A stretch of 64,000 bases of DNA from Marinomonas piezotolerans (GCF_003362755.1 NZ_QKRA01000010.1:48642-112641), one strand, 5' to 3'; positions 19,728 to 29,222 are shown, counted from the first letter of the stretch. Made by a program: numbers and translations. Notes: generated by a model not told the origin, from the sequence alone.

Positions 19728-20498
19728 TTATCCTCGTCGAGCCAAGTGACGACCTCCATCCAAGGCCAATGTTCGCCCAGTCATGTAACGACTATTCAAA
19801 ACATATTGTACCGCCGCAACACCCTCTTGTTCACCTGGTTCAACCGATAATATCGATTTATTTAACGCTTTTTGGCGATATTCCTCATCATCATCTTGAT
19901 GGAACATCAACAGAGATGGCGCGATACTATTAACCTTGACCACCGGAGCAAGCTGGCTAGCAAAGGATAAACTAAGGTTTGCAAGCCCTGCTTTGCTAGA
20001 TGCGTAGGCAATATGCTTATCACTCCCTTTTTCTGCGACATAATCAGTTATATGAACAATATCAGTCGGCTTACCGAGAACTTTTGCACTGGCCTGTAAA
20101 AGCGGCGCAAGGGCCAAGTTCATTTGATAAGGTGTCGATACGTGCACCTGCCACATACGCTGAATCAAATCATAAGGTGCCATCTCCCCACCCTCTGAGA
20201 GCCAATCAGACGCATTGTGAATGATTGCCCTTAACCCTTGGTATTCTCCAAGCACTTCTTGAATTAGATGATTGACGTCCGCCACAGAGGTAAAATCCGC
20301 TCGGATACAATGAACACCTTTCGCTTTTAGCTCTTCAACCACTACTGTGTGTGTTCGATATGTCGTGATAACAGGATTACCAGAGTCCAAAAAAAACTGA
20401 ATTAGCGCCAACCCCAAGCGCCGCCCTCCACCTGTGATCAAAATAGGATGAGCCAAGTCTTCTTGGCATTCTTCGGACATTTCTATTGCCATAGTCAT
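19728..20498 (-). CDS. folM: Dihydromonapterin reductase (SDR family)
   Basis: Short-chain dehydrogenase that reduces dihydromonapterin to tetrahydromonapterin (and weakly dihydrofolate). The NADPH loop ILITGGGRRLGLAL is the FolM form (GGGRRxG rather than TGxxxGIG). The segment YVAEKGSDKHIAYASSKAGL contains the catalytic YxxxK, and VKVNSIAPSLLMFH and LDGGRHL match E. coli FolM closely. The frame is open to a TTG at 20507; I prefer the first ATG at 20498, though ATGs at 20492 and 20480 are possible. Upstream partner of folE. Confidence 0.93.
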   Translation of the reverse strand: MTMAIEMSEECQEDLAHPILITGGGRRLGLALIQFFLDSGNPVITTYRTHTVVVEELKAKGVHCIRADFTSVADVNHLIQEVLGEYQGLRAIIHNASDWLSEGGEMAPYDLIQRMWQVHVSTPYQMNLALAPLLQASAKVLGKPTDIVHITDYVAEKGSDKHIAYASSKAGLANLSLSFASQLAPVVKVNSIAPSLLMFHQDDDEEYRQKALNKSILSVEPGEQEGVAAVQYVLNSRYMTGRTLALDGGRHLARRG

Positions 20499-20619
20499 AT
20501 CACTCAATCAATCTGCTTTGGAATTAGATACGTACTTAATAGAGCAATGGTTCACGTTTTAGACTAATTTTCAGTGAGCACCATTATGGTGAACTTACAC
20601 CTCAAAAGGAGCGTCAGCA

Positions 20620-21519
20620 ATGAATAAACCATCCCGTTCGGTTTCAGTCATCCCCCAACAAGCATTCGATTGGTATGATGAGTACGCACATGGCGATATT
20701 GACCGAAGAACTTTCTTACGACGTGTTTCCACTTTAGGCGTCGCAGGCGTAACCCTATCTGCGGTTTCGGCGGCACTGATGCCTAACTACGCGCTTGCAG
20801 AGCAAGTGTCTTTCAACGATCCAGACATTACCGCTCAATATGTCGAAATCGATGCGCCAAACGGTCATGGTAAAGCCAGAGGCTATTTGGTTTTGCCGAA
20901 AGGAGTTAGTGCCTCTTCGCCCGCACCCACCGTTTTAGTTGTACACGAAAATCGTGGCCTTAACCCGTACATTGAGGATGTTGCAAGGCGTCTCGCTGTA
21001 GAGGGATTTATCGCTTTTGCTCCCGACGCACTGTTCCCCTTGGGCGGCTACCCTGGTAATGATGATCAAGGTCGTGCAATGCAAAGAGAGCTAGACAAAG
21101 ATAAAATCTTGGGCGACTTTTCTGACGCCGCGTCGTTTCTTGATAATCACGAACTCGGAACTGGCAAAGTAGGCGTTGTTGGATTCTGCTTTGGTGGCTA
21201 TGTATCCAATCAACTAGCCGCTTCGATTCCGGACGTAGTTGATGCGGCGGTGCCGTTTTATGGCACACCTCCGACGTCTGATATCAGTGATTTGAAAGGG
21301 CCTTTATTGATCCACTTTGCCGAGCTAGATCAGCGTGTGAATGCTACGTGGCCAGATTATGAGGCTGCTCTCAAAAAACAAAACGTACCGTATACCGCGT
21401 ATACGTACCCTCGCGTCAATCATGGCTTTCACAATGACTCAACAGCGCGCTATGACGAATCCAGTGCTGAGTTAGCGTGGAAGCGCACCCTAGATTTCTT
21501 CAATCAACACCTGAGTTAG
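20620..21519 (+). CDS. Dienelactone hydrolase family protein, Tat-exported
   Basis: 299 residues of alpha/beta-hydrolase fold. The N-terminus has a twin-arginine signal: IDRRTFLRRVST followed by a hydrophobic stretch and an AxA-type cleavage site near ALAEQ, so export of a folded protein is expected. The catalytic triad is visible: Cys190 in GFCFGGY, Asp237 in AELDQRV and His268 in NHGFHND. This is the cysteine form typical of dienelactone hydrolases (carboxymethylenebutenolidases), but the exported subgroup has no well-defined substrate. Divergent from folM; AAAAGGAG ribosome site precedes the start. Confidence 0.92.
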   Translation: MNKPSRSVSVIPQQAFDWYDEYAHGDIDRRTFLRRVSTLGVAGVTLSAVSAALMPNYALAEQVSFNDPDITAQYVEIDAPNGHGKARGYLVLPKGVSASSPAPTVLVVHENRGLNPYIEDVARRLAVEGFIAFAPDALFPLGGYPGNDDQGRAMQRELDKDKILGDFSDAASFLDNHELGTGKVGVVGFCFGGYVSNQLAASIPDVVDAAVPFYGTPPTSDISDLKGPLLIHFAELDQRVNATWPDYEAALKKQNVPYTAYTYPRVNHGFHNDSTARYDESSAELAWKRTLDFFNQHLS

Positions 21520-21536
21520 GGACCTCAACCCAAAAC

Positions 21537-21567
21537 AAAAAAAGGGCTTCAATATTGAAGCCCTTTC
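21537..21567. terminator. Bidirectional terminator
   Basis: Stem AAAGGGCTTCAAT/ATTGAAGCCCTTT with a flanking A run between convergent genes. Confidence 0.9.
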
Positions 21568-21582
21568 TTATTAATATCCATC

Positions 21583-22659
21583 TCAGCTGGCAATCGAATA
21601 TTGCGCTTCAGCTCGTTGAAACTGTATGCCATTTGCTAACGGTACACAGTCCCATAGACGTTGGCTGAGTTGTTCAATTGGTTCTTCTGCCCCTGCGGCT
21701 ATCCACTCAGCAATGGCCTTCGCCACATCGGGATAATCCACTTTAACCACTTTTGAAGACTCTAACCATTGATTGATAACCTCTGCACTGAGCTCTTTTG
21801 AGCCTTGGGCAAACCCCAATTGTTCAAGTGCTATCATATTGGAAAGTTGCTCGACTTGACCATGGAGTGGTTTAACCAAGATCCTACGCCCCATCTGTAA
21901 AGCTTCTGAATTTAATTCAAATCCAGCATTACACAATACCGATTCACATTCTTTTAGATTCTGCTGAAATTGATCTCGGCTGAATGGAAACACCTTAATA
22001 TTGCCATAGCAACCTGGTTCGATGTCTTTACAATGAACGCGAAATTTATAGTTAGGTACTCGCTCTAACCACTCCATCACTTCTTCACTGTTTTCAAACG
22101 GCAAATAGACTAATACATGGTCATCTTGTGGCTTCGTGACGTCATTGTGACGTTGAATAATAGGAGGTAAAATCGGCTGATCAAAATGATGCCAATGAAC
22201 ACCAATAGACCTAGGAACGGGAGCAAAACGCGATAGAATCCAAGATCCAACCGCATCGCCTTGGTATTTAGGTATGTCATAACCCAAGGCATACTGATGA
22301 CCAATGCCAATGCATGGTATATTTTGCCGCTTCGCTGCCCAAGCACTAATTGGTTCAAAATCCGTTATCACTAGGTCATAATCTGACAAATCAAGTGCTC
22401 TAATGTCTCTAATTAGACCCATTATATTTGCTTTACGATAACTAGAAAGCAAACTAATACGTCCGTCTATCGCGACAAATGATAGTCCTTCAAATACACG
22501 ATAGTCACCAAAGCACGCCATATCGAAGTAATCATCTTTGTTTCGTCCTGAAAACAAATAGTCGACGTCCATACCTAAACGAGCAAACTCTTCATTCAAT
22601 GCTCGAGCGCGGGTAATGTGGCCATTTCCTGTCCCTTGAACACCATATAGAATTTTCAT
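21583..22659 (-). CDS. Glycosyltransferase, MJ1255/VC2487-like (GT-B fold)
   Basis: 358 residues starting MKILYGVQGTGNGHITRARA, the glycine-rich N-terminus shared with MurG-like GT-B enzymes and typical of the MJ1255/VC2487 group. The C-terminal donor-site region reads SVLCNAGFELNSEALQMGRR with ILVKPLHGQVEQLSNM. The longer frame beginning at 22689 is rejected because the ATG at 22659 overlaps the upstream gene's stop in an ATGA, indicating translational coupling. The upstream partner is a PAP2 phosphatase, so a lipid-linked or membrane-glycan role is likely. Donor and acceptor are unknown. Confidence 0.88.
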   Translation of the reverse strand: MKILYGVQGTGNGHITRARALNEEFARLGMDVDYLFSGRNKDDYFDMACFGDYRVFEGLSFVAIDGRISLLSSYRKANIMGLIRDIRALDLSDYDLVITDFEPISAWAAKRQNIPCIGIGHQYALGYDIPKYQGDAVGSWILSRFAPVPRSIGVHWHHFDQPILPPIIQRHNDVTKPQDDHVLVYLPFENSEEVMEWLERVPNYKFRVHCKDIEPGCYGNIKVFPFSRDQFQQNLKECESVLCNAGFELNSEALQMGRRILVKPLHGQVEQLSNMIALEQLGFAQGSKELSAEVINQWLESSKVVKVDYPDVAKAIAEWIAAGAEEPIEQLSQRLWDCVPLANGIQFQRAEAQYSIAS

Positions 22660-23174
22660 ACCAGTACTCCAAACGCGAGGGCTGCGCATATACTGCCCAA
22701 AAGCGCCCCCATTACTGTGTCAGTAGGAAAATGAACACCCAAAAATATCCGCGACATACCAACCATGACTGACCAGCTATACAGCGAAATGGAAAAACTT
22801 GGAAACCATTCACTGACACAATAGGCGATAAAAAACGCTCCCGAAGTGTGTCCCGAAGGGAATGAGAATTGATCTGAGGGTCGGATAAAACTGGTAAAAT
22901 CATCCAAAATATCGGCGGGGCGATTGCGCTTAAACCCTTTTTTCAGAATTAGATAGAGAATGCGCTCGATTGCAAACCCTACCGCCAGCAACCACGCCCA
23001 GTCTTGGTGTCCCATCAGCCAAAATACAATGGCTAACAATACATATAAGGGACCATCAGCAGACATTGAAATTATCCGACTTAGACGCGTCAACAATTGG
23101 CGATGCTTACGAGCCATCAGCCAGTAGAATGTTAGAACATCTAAGTTATGGATATTGGTAAGTAAGTTCATCAC
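22656..23174 (-). CDS. PAP2-family membrane phosphatase
   Basis: 172 residues, about five membrane segments. The three acid-phosphatase motifs are complete: KKGFKRNRP (K-x6-RP), FPSGHTSG (PSGH) and SRIFLGVHFPTD (SR-x5-H-x3-D). Such enzymes dephosphorylate lipid phosphates such as undecaprenyl pyrophosphate or phosphatidic acid at the membrane. It overlaps the following glycosyltransferase by four bases, so the products are probably made together and act on one lipid substrate. A second PAP2 gene is at 59036-59674. Confidence 0.93.
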   Translation of the reverse strand: MMNLLTNIHNLDVLTFYWLMARKHRQLLTRLSRIISMSADGPLYVLLAIVFWLMGHQDWAWLLAVGFAIERILYLILKKGFKRNRPADILDDFTSFIRPSDQFSFPSGHTSGAFFIAYCVSEWFPSFSISLYSWSVMVGMSRIFLGVHFPTDTVMGALLGSICAALAFGVLV

Positions 23175-23257
23175 AACCTCCCGATCCTTTGGTGTAGCTT
23201 AAAAAATAGCTCAGGCGGGTGTCACTGACGTTGCAGTTGGATGATGCTTTTATGACA

Positions 23258-23286
23258 AAAAAACGCCTCTTATAGAGGCGTTTTTT
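23258..23286 (-). terminator. Terminator of the duplicated-domain lipoprotein gene
   Basis: Perfect stem AAAAAACGCCTC, loop TTATA, GAGGCGTTTTTT. Confidence 0.92.
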
Positions 23287-23329
23287 CATACCATAACGAG
23301 GATGTTATGGTCATATATAGAGACTCGAC

Positions 23330-23893
23330 TTACAGACCGTTGGCCGCTTTGAATTTTTCAACAAGCGCTGTAGGTTCTTTCTTCTTGTTATCGCTGTTTA
23401 GTGCGTAAACAACTGTCTCACCATTTGGGCCAGAGCCAATTGATGTAAAGCGAAGAGGTACTTCACCGACAGTACGCGCAGTGTTCATTTCCTCTAAAGA
23501 TTGAAAAACGTAAATACGACCTTCCATGCGCATTTCACCGTAGAAATCTTCGGCGCCATTAAGCTCTCCGTCGTACATTTCTACGCTGGCAATGCCAGAC
23601 ATTTTCTTCTTATCTTCATTTGTTAAACCGAATACCACGGTTTCGCCACGAGGACCGTCACCAATACGCACTTTGCGGTAAGACGTTTCACCGACACTTA
23701 GGAAGTCTTCATAAACATCGCGATCATCGAACACATAGATACGACCTTCATCATGCACTTCGTATAAATCATCGTTATTCATTGAAGCTTTAGCAGGCAT
23801 TGCATCATCAGTTTTAACATTTGATCCGCCGCACGCGGTCAGCAAAACAGACGCCGCAATAACACCAAGCATAGGTAAAGTAACTTTTTTCAT
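23330..23893 (-). CDS. Lipoprotein with two tandem repeats, unknown function
   Basis: 187 residues. The start at 23893 (MKKVTLPMLGVIAASV) follows a TAAGGAG site. The lipobox LLTACGGS predicts lipidation on cysteine and anchoring in the envelope. The mature part holds two ~48-residue repeats, each running from EGRIYVF through a VGE...R block and (D/S)GP(R/N)GETVV to NKKK or DKKK. I do not recognise the domain. The repeats suggest a two-lobed periplasmic protein. It is transcribed alone from a strong ribosome site, so it may be abundant. Confidence 0.82.
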   Translation of the reverse strand: MKKVTLPMLGVIAASVLLTACGGSNVKTDDAMPAKASMNNDDLYEVHDEGRIYVFDDRDVYEDFLSVGETSYRKVRIGDGPRGETVVFGLTNEDKKKMSGIASVEMYDGELNGAEDFYGEMRMEGRIYVFQSLEEMNTARTVGEVPLRFTSIGSGPNGETVVYALNSDNKKKEPTALVEKFKAANGL

Positions 23894-24004
23894 GGGTATC
23901 TCCTTAGTTAGATAACCCATTACCGTACGTAAAAATTATGACAAATTGACGACACTATTCTTGCACTTTTATAGCAATCGATGATCGACATGTCATATTG
24001 GGAC

Positions 24005-25000
24005 TTAGAGCCAGCCCGTCAACATAAAGCCTACGCCAACTGTACGAGTATAATTGTTGTAGTCGAGCATTGATTGACCGTAACCTTCAAAATATTGGCC
24101 ATAGCCTCTTACCTTGCCCCATAAAGGAAAATTAACACCTAAACGGATGGCACCTTTGTTTTCGCTACGCAGATTATTTCGAAGCATAACTTCATAAGAG
24201 ACATCATCGATGACGTGGATAACATTAAGTTCACCATACCCCATATAACGGTCAATATCGGGGTTATCGTTATCGTCTGAGGGTTCTGGAATTCGATACC
24301 AAGGCTTAATAGACACGACGGTATTATCTCGTTCAAATATAAAATCTAGATACACCCGATTCCACGAACGTGATAAAGGCTTTTGCTGGCCATTAGATTG
24401 GTGATTCACACCATAATGAAGATACGTAAGTTTATTGCCAAAAAATGAAAGGTCTGGATTCGTTACAATGAACGCCTCGGGTTCATAATTAGTGTCACGA
24501 AAAGGCGCTGAGGCGTCACTATTATAGGCTTGCCAATAGGACTGCTGCGTATACGCAAACCATAAACTTGAACCATCCCCAACGACTCCAGTAGCGACGG
24601 GAAATTTGATACTGACTTGAAACTGAAATTCAATTGACTGCAAGCTATCATCAGCAATGCCCTGACGTGTTTCACGCTTATTAGGGTTATGCGTATAGCT
24701 AAGGGGCAAGAAATAATTAGGGCGATGTGACGTTAAAACAAATGGATCACTGGCTGATGCCGTCTCTCCTTGTACTCGCTGCTCAACCATACCATCGGCC
24801 AGAAGAGCCCTCTCGGCGATGGGTTGAGGCGCTTTGGGTTCGCTTACCTTCACACCTTCAAAAATGCCATCCGACTCTTGCCGATCAGATTGCTCAGCAG
24901 TTTGAGGTTGAGACAATACTTCGTTGACGTCTGACTCCATAGCAAAAACAGGCGCTGACAAAAATGTAAGCACATACATACTTCTTTGAAACCAACGCAT
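24005..25000 (-). CDS. pldA: Outer-membrane phospholipase A1
   Basis: 331 residues with an N-terminal signal peptide (cleavage after SAPVFA). The C-terminal beta-barrel carries the catalytic site HQSNG (His200, Ser202), followed by SRSWNRVYL with the third site residue Asn. The segments YTQQSYWQAYN and FRDTNYEPEAFI are PldA hallmarks. The enzyme removes acyl chains from phospholipids that reach the outer leaflet and so maintains outer-membrane asymmetry. The ~70-residue acidic, Gln-rich region after the signal peptide is longer than in E. coli PldA (289). Calcium-dependent dimer in the family. Confidence 0.95.
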   Translation of the reverse strand: MRWFQRSMYVLTFLSAPVFAMESDVNEVLSQPQTAEQSDRQESDGIFEGVKVSEPKAPQPIAERALLADGMVEQRVQGETASASDPFVLTSHRPNYFLPLSYTHNPNKRETRQGIADDSLQSIEFQFQVSIKFPVATGVVGDGSSLWFAYTQQSYWQAYNSDASAPFRDTNYEPEAFIVTNPDLSFFGNKLTYLHYGVNHQSNGQQKPLSRSWNRVYLDFIFERDNTVVSIKPWYRIPEPSDDNDNPDIDRYMGYGELNVIHVIDDVSYEVMLRNNLRSENKGAIRLGVNFPLWGKVRGYGQYFEGYGQSMLDYNNYTRTVGVGFMLTGWL

Positions 25001-25030
25001 TGACCATTCCTTTTTGGCGGTATCGTTACC

Positions 25031-25378
25031 TCAAGACGGGATTATCTTACGAGCGTAGCTCGCGCTGTCCATCTCAAGAATCTCTACCGTTAGGCTAACC
25101 TGTTTCACTGAAAAGCAACACAAAGCATCTAGGACACTCTGTGCAAGTCGATTTTTTTGTTCCTGTGTCCGCCCACTCAGTATTCGAATCGTCACATGGA
25201 CAAATGCGTCCTGTAGCCCTCCAGTAATAAAATGCTTACACGGAAATGCTCGCAGTTTAATATCACTTGGCTGAAACAGTTCAGACTTCATACACGCATC
25301 TTGAACAGCCTCTAGCCAGTCCATTGGCGGTACTTCTTGTTCAAGATTTTGACTGTACTCCACAATACAATGAGGCAT
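25031..25378 (-). CDS. 5-carboxymethyl-2-hydroxymuconate delta-isomerase family protein
   Basis: 115 residues of the tautomerase superfamily. The catalytic proline becomes N-terminal after Met removal (MPHCIVEYSQN). The middle FVHVTIRILSGRTQEQKNRL matches the CHMI/HpaF pattern. HpaF acts in homoprotocatechuate breakdown, but no other hpa genes are present, so a side role in tautomerisation is equally possible. It lies 33 bases after the 2-hydroxyacid dehydrogenase on the same strand, which suggests an operon. Confidence 0.85.
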   Translation of the reverse strand: MPHCIVEYSQNLEQEVPPMDWLEAVQDACMKSELFQPSDIKLRAFPCKHFITGGLQDAFVHVTIRILSGRTQEQKNRLAQSVLDALCCFSVKQVSLTVEILEMDSASYARKIIPS

Positions 25379-25411
25379 CGATATTTCCTATTTTTATATG
25401 ATGAAGGGACT

Positions 25412-26356
25412 TTAGTACCCGATCTGTATATCCACAGTTTTTGGTAAGATATTGAGATAGCGATAGTTGCGGATATTCTGCGCGACGATGGTGCTAGCGG
25501 ACGAGACAGTCGTAGCCGCTGATACATGAGGCAGAACCGTTACATTTGGGTGCGTCCAATAAGGATGAGATCGAGGCAATGGTTCAATCGCGAAAACATC
25601 CAATACCGCATGCTGAAGCTGTCCTGTATTTAAGCTGTACAACAAAGCTTCATCATCGATAATCTTACCGCGGGCAAAGTTAATCAGTCTTGCCCCTGGC
25701 CTTAAAAAGCCAAAACGCTCAAAGTCCAAAAGATGCTCCGTTTCCGACGTCAAAGGCAGAAGACAAACAAGTATATCACTTTTTTTCAGCGTCTCTTCTA
25801 GCCCTTCACTCCCTGAATATGTCTCAACATCTGCGATCGTTTTAGGCGTCCGACTCCAGCCGATAACATTAAAACCAGAGGCCTGCAATTTCGCTACACT
25901 GGCTCGACCAAGCTCACCAAGCCCCAATATGCCTACAGTCCTGTCTCGCGCCGCAACATAAGGAATGGGTTGCCAGACGGCTGTACGTTGCTGTTCCGCA
26001 TAGTAAGGCATTTCTCGGTGTAGAAATAAGGTCCAAGCCAACACCGCTTCTGCCATAGTACTGCTCAATTCTGGGTCGACCAAACGAACAATGCTAAAGG
26101 TGGGAGCATCAAGTTCTCTTACGATACGCTCCACTCCAGCCCAAACACTGTGAATCCAAACCAAGTTAGGTAGACACTCGAGATCTTGGGGATCGGGGTT
26201 GGCGACGACGGCAATATCCGCAAACTCACGCTCGGCTTGACTTAATTTATTGAGAGGTAAAATCGTTTCATCAGGTAATTTTTGTGATAATAAACTGAGC
26301 CAGTGGCGCTCTTCGTCTTCATTTAGACGATGGATAAAAGGAATAGGCGCTTTCAT
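25412..26356 (-). CDS. D-2-hydroxyacid dehydrogenase (GhrA-type glyoxylate/hydroxypyruvate reductase)
   Basis: 314 residues, close to E. coli GhrA (312). The Rossmann loop is VGILGLGELGRASVAKLQASG. The catalytic trio is represented by the arginine in NFARGKIIDDEALL, glutamate in DVFAIEPLPRSHPYW and histidine in VTVLPHVSAATT, whose HPYW and PHVSA forms are GhrA-like. It would reduce glyoxylate or hydroxypyruvate with NADPH. The start at 26356 is preferred for length and a GAGG site; the frame is open 45 bases further. Glyoxylate could come from the isocitrate lyase encoded at 54.4 kb. Confidence 0.87.
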   Translation of the reverse strand: MKAPIPFIHRLNEDEERHWLSLLSQKLPDETILPLNKLSQAEREFADIAVVANPDPQDLECLPNLVWIHSVWAGVERIVRELDAPTFSIVRLVDPELSSTMAEAVLAWTLFLHREMPYYAEQQRTAVWQPIPYVAARDRTVGILGLGELGRASVAKLQASGFNVIGWSRTPKTIADVETYSGSEGLEETLKKSDILVCLLPLTSETEHLLDFERFGFLRPGARLINFARGKIIDDEALLYSLNTGQLQHAVLDVFAIEPLPRSHPYWTHPNVTVLPHVSAATTVSSASTIVAQNIRNYRYLNILPKTVDIQIGY

Positions 26357-26445
26357 GTTACCTCGCGTAAATTCAGCAATCTCTTTAACATACCGAAGCA
26401 ACTCTAAAAGTAAAGCGCGTCCATCAACACTTAATACAAACCTAC

Positions 26446-28845
26446 TTATGTATGTGCTTGATGCTTATTACAAAGTTCTACGAATTGCGCAGCAGGCATT
26501 GGCCTGCCAAAAAAGTACCCTTGATAAGTAAAACAACGCATAGATTTTAATTGATCGAGGTGTGCTTGGGTTTCAACGCCCTCCGCCAATACATTCACAT
26601 CCAGCGCATCTGCCATCGCAATAATGGCCATGACGATAGCGCGATCACTTGGGTCATTGATCAAGTCACGTACAAACGATTGGTCAATCTTTAAGCGATC
26701 AATTGGTAAGGATTTAAGATACTTCAAAGAAGAATAGCCCGTGCCAAAATCGTCGATCGACAAATGAATACCGAGCTTACGAATTTGCGCCATTTTCTCC
26801 AGCGCCAATTCTGAATCCGCCATCAAAACATTCTCAGTGATCTCGATATCAATTGCTGAAGCTGGCAGCCCGCTCTCACGCAGTGCGTCATCAATGTCGG
26901 CCAGCAGATTGGGGTGCAAAAACTGCAAAGGACTTACGTTAATTGATATCCGCCATCCTTCTTGCCACACACCTTCTTCAAGCCATTTAGCAACCTGTCT
27001 CGCAGCTTGATTAAATACAATACTGCCAATATCGTGAATTAAGCCAATCTCCTCGGCTAACGGGATAAACTCATCGGGTGGAATGAAACCGTGCTCTGGA
27101 TCGTGCCAACGCAGCAAAGCTTCCGCACCGATGATGGCCCCCTCTGCGTCATTTTGAGGTTGATAATAAACTTCGAACTCACTTTTACTTACCGCCCGAT
27201 GTAAAGACTTCTCATGGAGCAATCGTCTATCAGAGATTTCTTGCATATCCTGTTGAAAGAATGCAAAGGTATTTCTCCCCGTTTCTTTTGCGCGATACAG
27301 AGCCGTATCGGCTTGACGCAAAATAGTTGCTGGCGATTCCTCTGTACCATCAAAAAAAGACACGCCAATACTGGCCGTAACATGCAGCTCGTGACCGGCG
27401 ACATGCTTTGCTTTTGAGCACTCGTTTAGCACATCCTGCACGAAGCGCACGAGATCGACATTACGGTCGGTACGTGCACCTTTAACGGAACTCCACAGAA
27501 AAGCAAATTCGTCCCCCCCCATACGTGCAAACACGACATCTGACGGTATCGTATGTAACAGAGCCTCAACGACCGACACCAGTAGTTGATCTCCAACATT
27601 ATGCCCTAGTGAATCGTTTATCGTTTTAAAACGATCGAGATCCAGCATCACAAGTGCCCCTGTTTCTTGTGCCTCTAAACTCTCCATGCGTTTTTTCAGA
27701 CGTTCAACAATCATTGTGCGATTGGGTAATCGCGTAAGTGAATCATAGTAGGCAAGACGATTAATACGTTGCTGAGCCTCTTTACGCTCAGATAAGTCAC
27801 GTACTAGCATTACGCTTTCAAAATCATCTTGTGCAAAGTATTTAGCGATTCGTATTTCAACAGGAATCGGCGACATCATGGGAGAAAACGTTGTCTCAAC
27901 CGTCATAACATCATCGACACGCATTTCAGATAACAATTCATCGAGTGATAACCAAAGATTATCCCCATGCAGATCACTAAGCGACGTTTCTCTCAGCTGC
28001 TCTTGCGTGAGTGATGTCATTTTTTCTACCGCCGCATTACTACGGATAATCCGGTTATTTCGATTAACTACCAAGATGCCATCGGCTGCATGATCAATCA
28101 TTGCTTTCGAATGCTGATGACTGCGCTCTAGTGCAGCCATCGCCATATTTAAACGGGATAGTAACTGATTAAATGTCGACTTGAGACGCCCTAACTCATC
28201 CTGTTTATGGATGCGATCAAACGATTTTGGAACGGGCACTTCTTCACTACCATCAACTTGGGAAATTGCATACGTCAGCTGCTTCACTGGACGGGTCACA
28301 AGGCCGTAAAACAACAGCGAAATTAAGGAAGCGAGCAGGATATCTTTTAATAGGTTATGAATGAAAAACTGACTGTTTGAGGCAATAATACCATCCAGCA
28401 GATACCTTCGGTCGAGGTCTATTTGGATACGTCCCAATTTGATTTCAATGCCAGAGAAGTAAAGCGCTCGTTCAACCATCAGCTCATTTGGTAAAAGCCA
28501 CTTCAATACTGTGTCACTTATTTGGGTATAAGGGTGTGATGCGTCTGCGTAGGCAAATCGTTGACCTTCTTCATCCAGTATTTCAACTGCTTGGATGGCT
28601 GGGTGATATAGCAAACTTTCTGCTTGTTGCTGTGCAAACGCCCTATCTAAGCGAAATAAGGCATGGGCTAAGGGTTGCTCGACGAGCGACAAAATTCCTT
28701 GAAATTCCTGATCAATGCGGGCGGGCTCACTACGCAGCGTTTCAATCGCTTGTAAGCAACTCAATACGATACTTAACACAATAGCTAGGAGCAGCGTCGT
28801 AAAGGACTGCTTTATATAAAGAGATTTCTTAAATGCAAAGCGCAT
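26446..28845 (-). CDS. Membrane GGDEF-EAL protein with HAMP and PAS domains
   Basis: 799 residues. Order: membrane span ~13-33, periplasmic sensor ~34-165, second span ~168-190, HAMP ~185-240, PAS ~250-360 (MIDHAADGILVVNRNNRIIR), GGDEF ~370-535 with an intact GGDEF at 443-447, and EAL ~545-795. EAL is intact at 575-577 (GAEALLRW), as are the TEN, DDFGTGYSSL and LAEGVET motifs. Both catalytic halves look competent, so the protein may make or break cyclic di-GMP depending on its signal. It has its own 370-base upstream region. Codons for the GGDEF glycines form an eight-G run. Confidence 0.93.
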   Translation of the reverse strand: MRFAFKKSLYIKQSFTTLLLAIVLSIVLSCLQAIETLRSEPARIDQEFQGILSLVEQPLAHALFRLDRAFAQQQAESLLYHPAIQAVEILDEEGQRFAYADASHPYTQISDTVLKWLLPNELMVERALYFSGIEIKLGRIQIDLDRRYLLDGIIASNSQFFIHNLLKDILLASLISLLFYGLVTRPVKQLTYAISQVDGSEEVPVPKSFDRIHKQDELGRLKSTFNQLLSRLNMAMAALERSHQHSKAMIDHAADGILVVNRNNRIIRSNAAVEKMTSLTQEQLRETSLSDLHGDNLWLSLDELLSEMRVDDVMTVETTFSPMMSPIPVEIRIAKYFAQDDFESVMLVRDLSERKEAQQRINRLAYYDSLTRLPNRTMIVERLKKRMESLEAQETGALVMLDLDRFKTINDSLGHNVGDQLLVSVVEALLHTIPSDVVFARMGGDEFAFLWSSVKGARTDRNVDLVRFVQDVLNECSKAKHVAGHELHVTASIGVSFFDGTEESPATILRQADTALYRAKETGRNTFAFFQQDMQEISDRRLLHEKSLHRAVSKSEFEVYYQPQNDAEGAIIGAEALLRWHDPEHGFIPPDEFIPLAEEIGLIHDIGSIVFNQAARQVAKWLEEGVWQEGWRISINVSPLQFLHPNLLADIDDALRESGLPASAIDIEITENVLMADSELALEKMAQIRKLGIHLSIDDFGTGYSSLKYLKSLPIDRLKIDQSFVRDLINDPSDRAIVMAIIAMADALDVNVLAEGVETQAHLDQLKSMRCFTYQGYFFGRPMPAAQFVELCNKHQAHT

Positions 28846-29222
28846 ATTACTCCTACTACTTAGCCGTACCGTTTTAATGTTGTCCGCTCAGTTTCTAGGC
28901 GGTGCCTCTTATCGAAATCTTAATCTTTGGGCACCACTCTGATACAAGATGTCTTGAAAATATACTTGAGTTCATTAGCTGCCGATTCATACACGCGTCA
29001 GAAGTTTAATTTTTGATAGATAGCAATAACTTGTAATATATCAATCACTAAACCTATAAAAATAGCTTATGTTGGATTACAAAAGAATACATTAATTTTT
29101 CACTTAGCCTACACTAAATATCCCGTTTCAAAAACTAACACCTGCTTGAGTACCCTCACTATATCAAACAGCCATGTTAGTATTGCGCAAAACACAGGCT
29201 CGCAGGACAACACTACGACAGT
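28846..29222. other. Intergenic region between divergent genes, no gene seen
   Basis: About 375 AT-rich bases holding the promoters of the divergent GGDEF-EAL gene and the 29223 gene. I see no reading frame, tRNA or strong hairpin, and no operator I can name. Confidence 0.5.
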
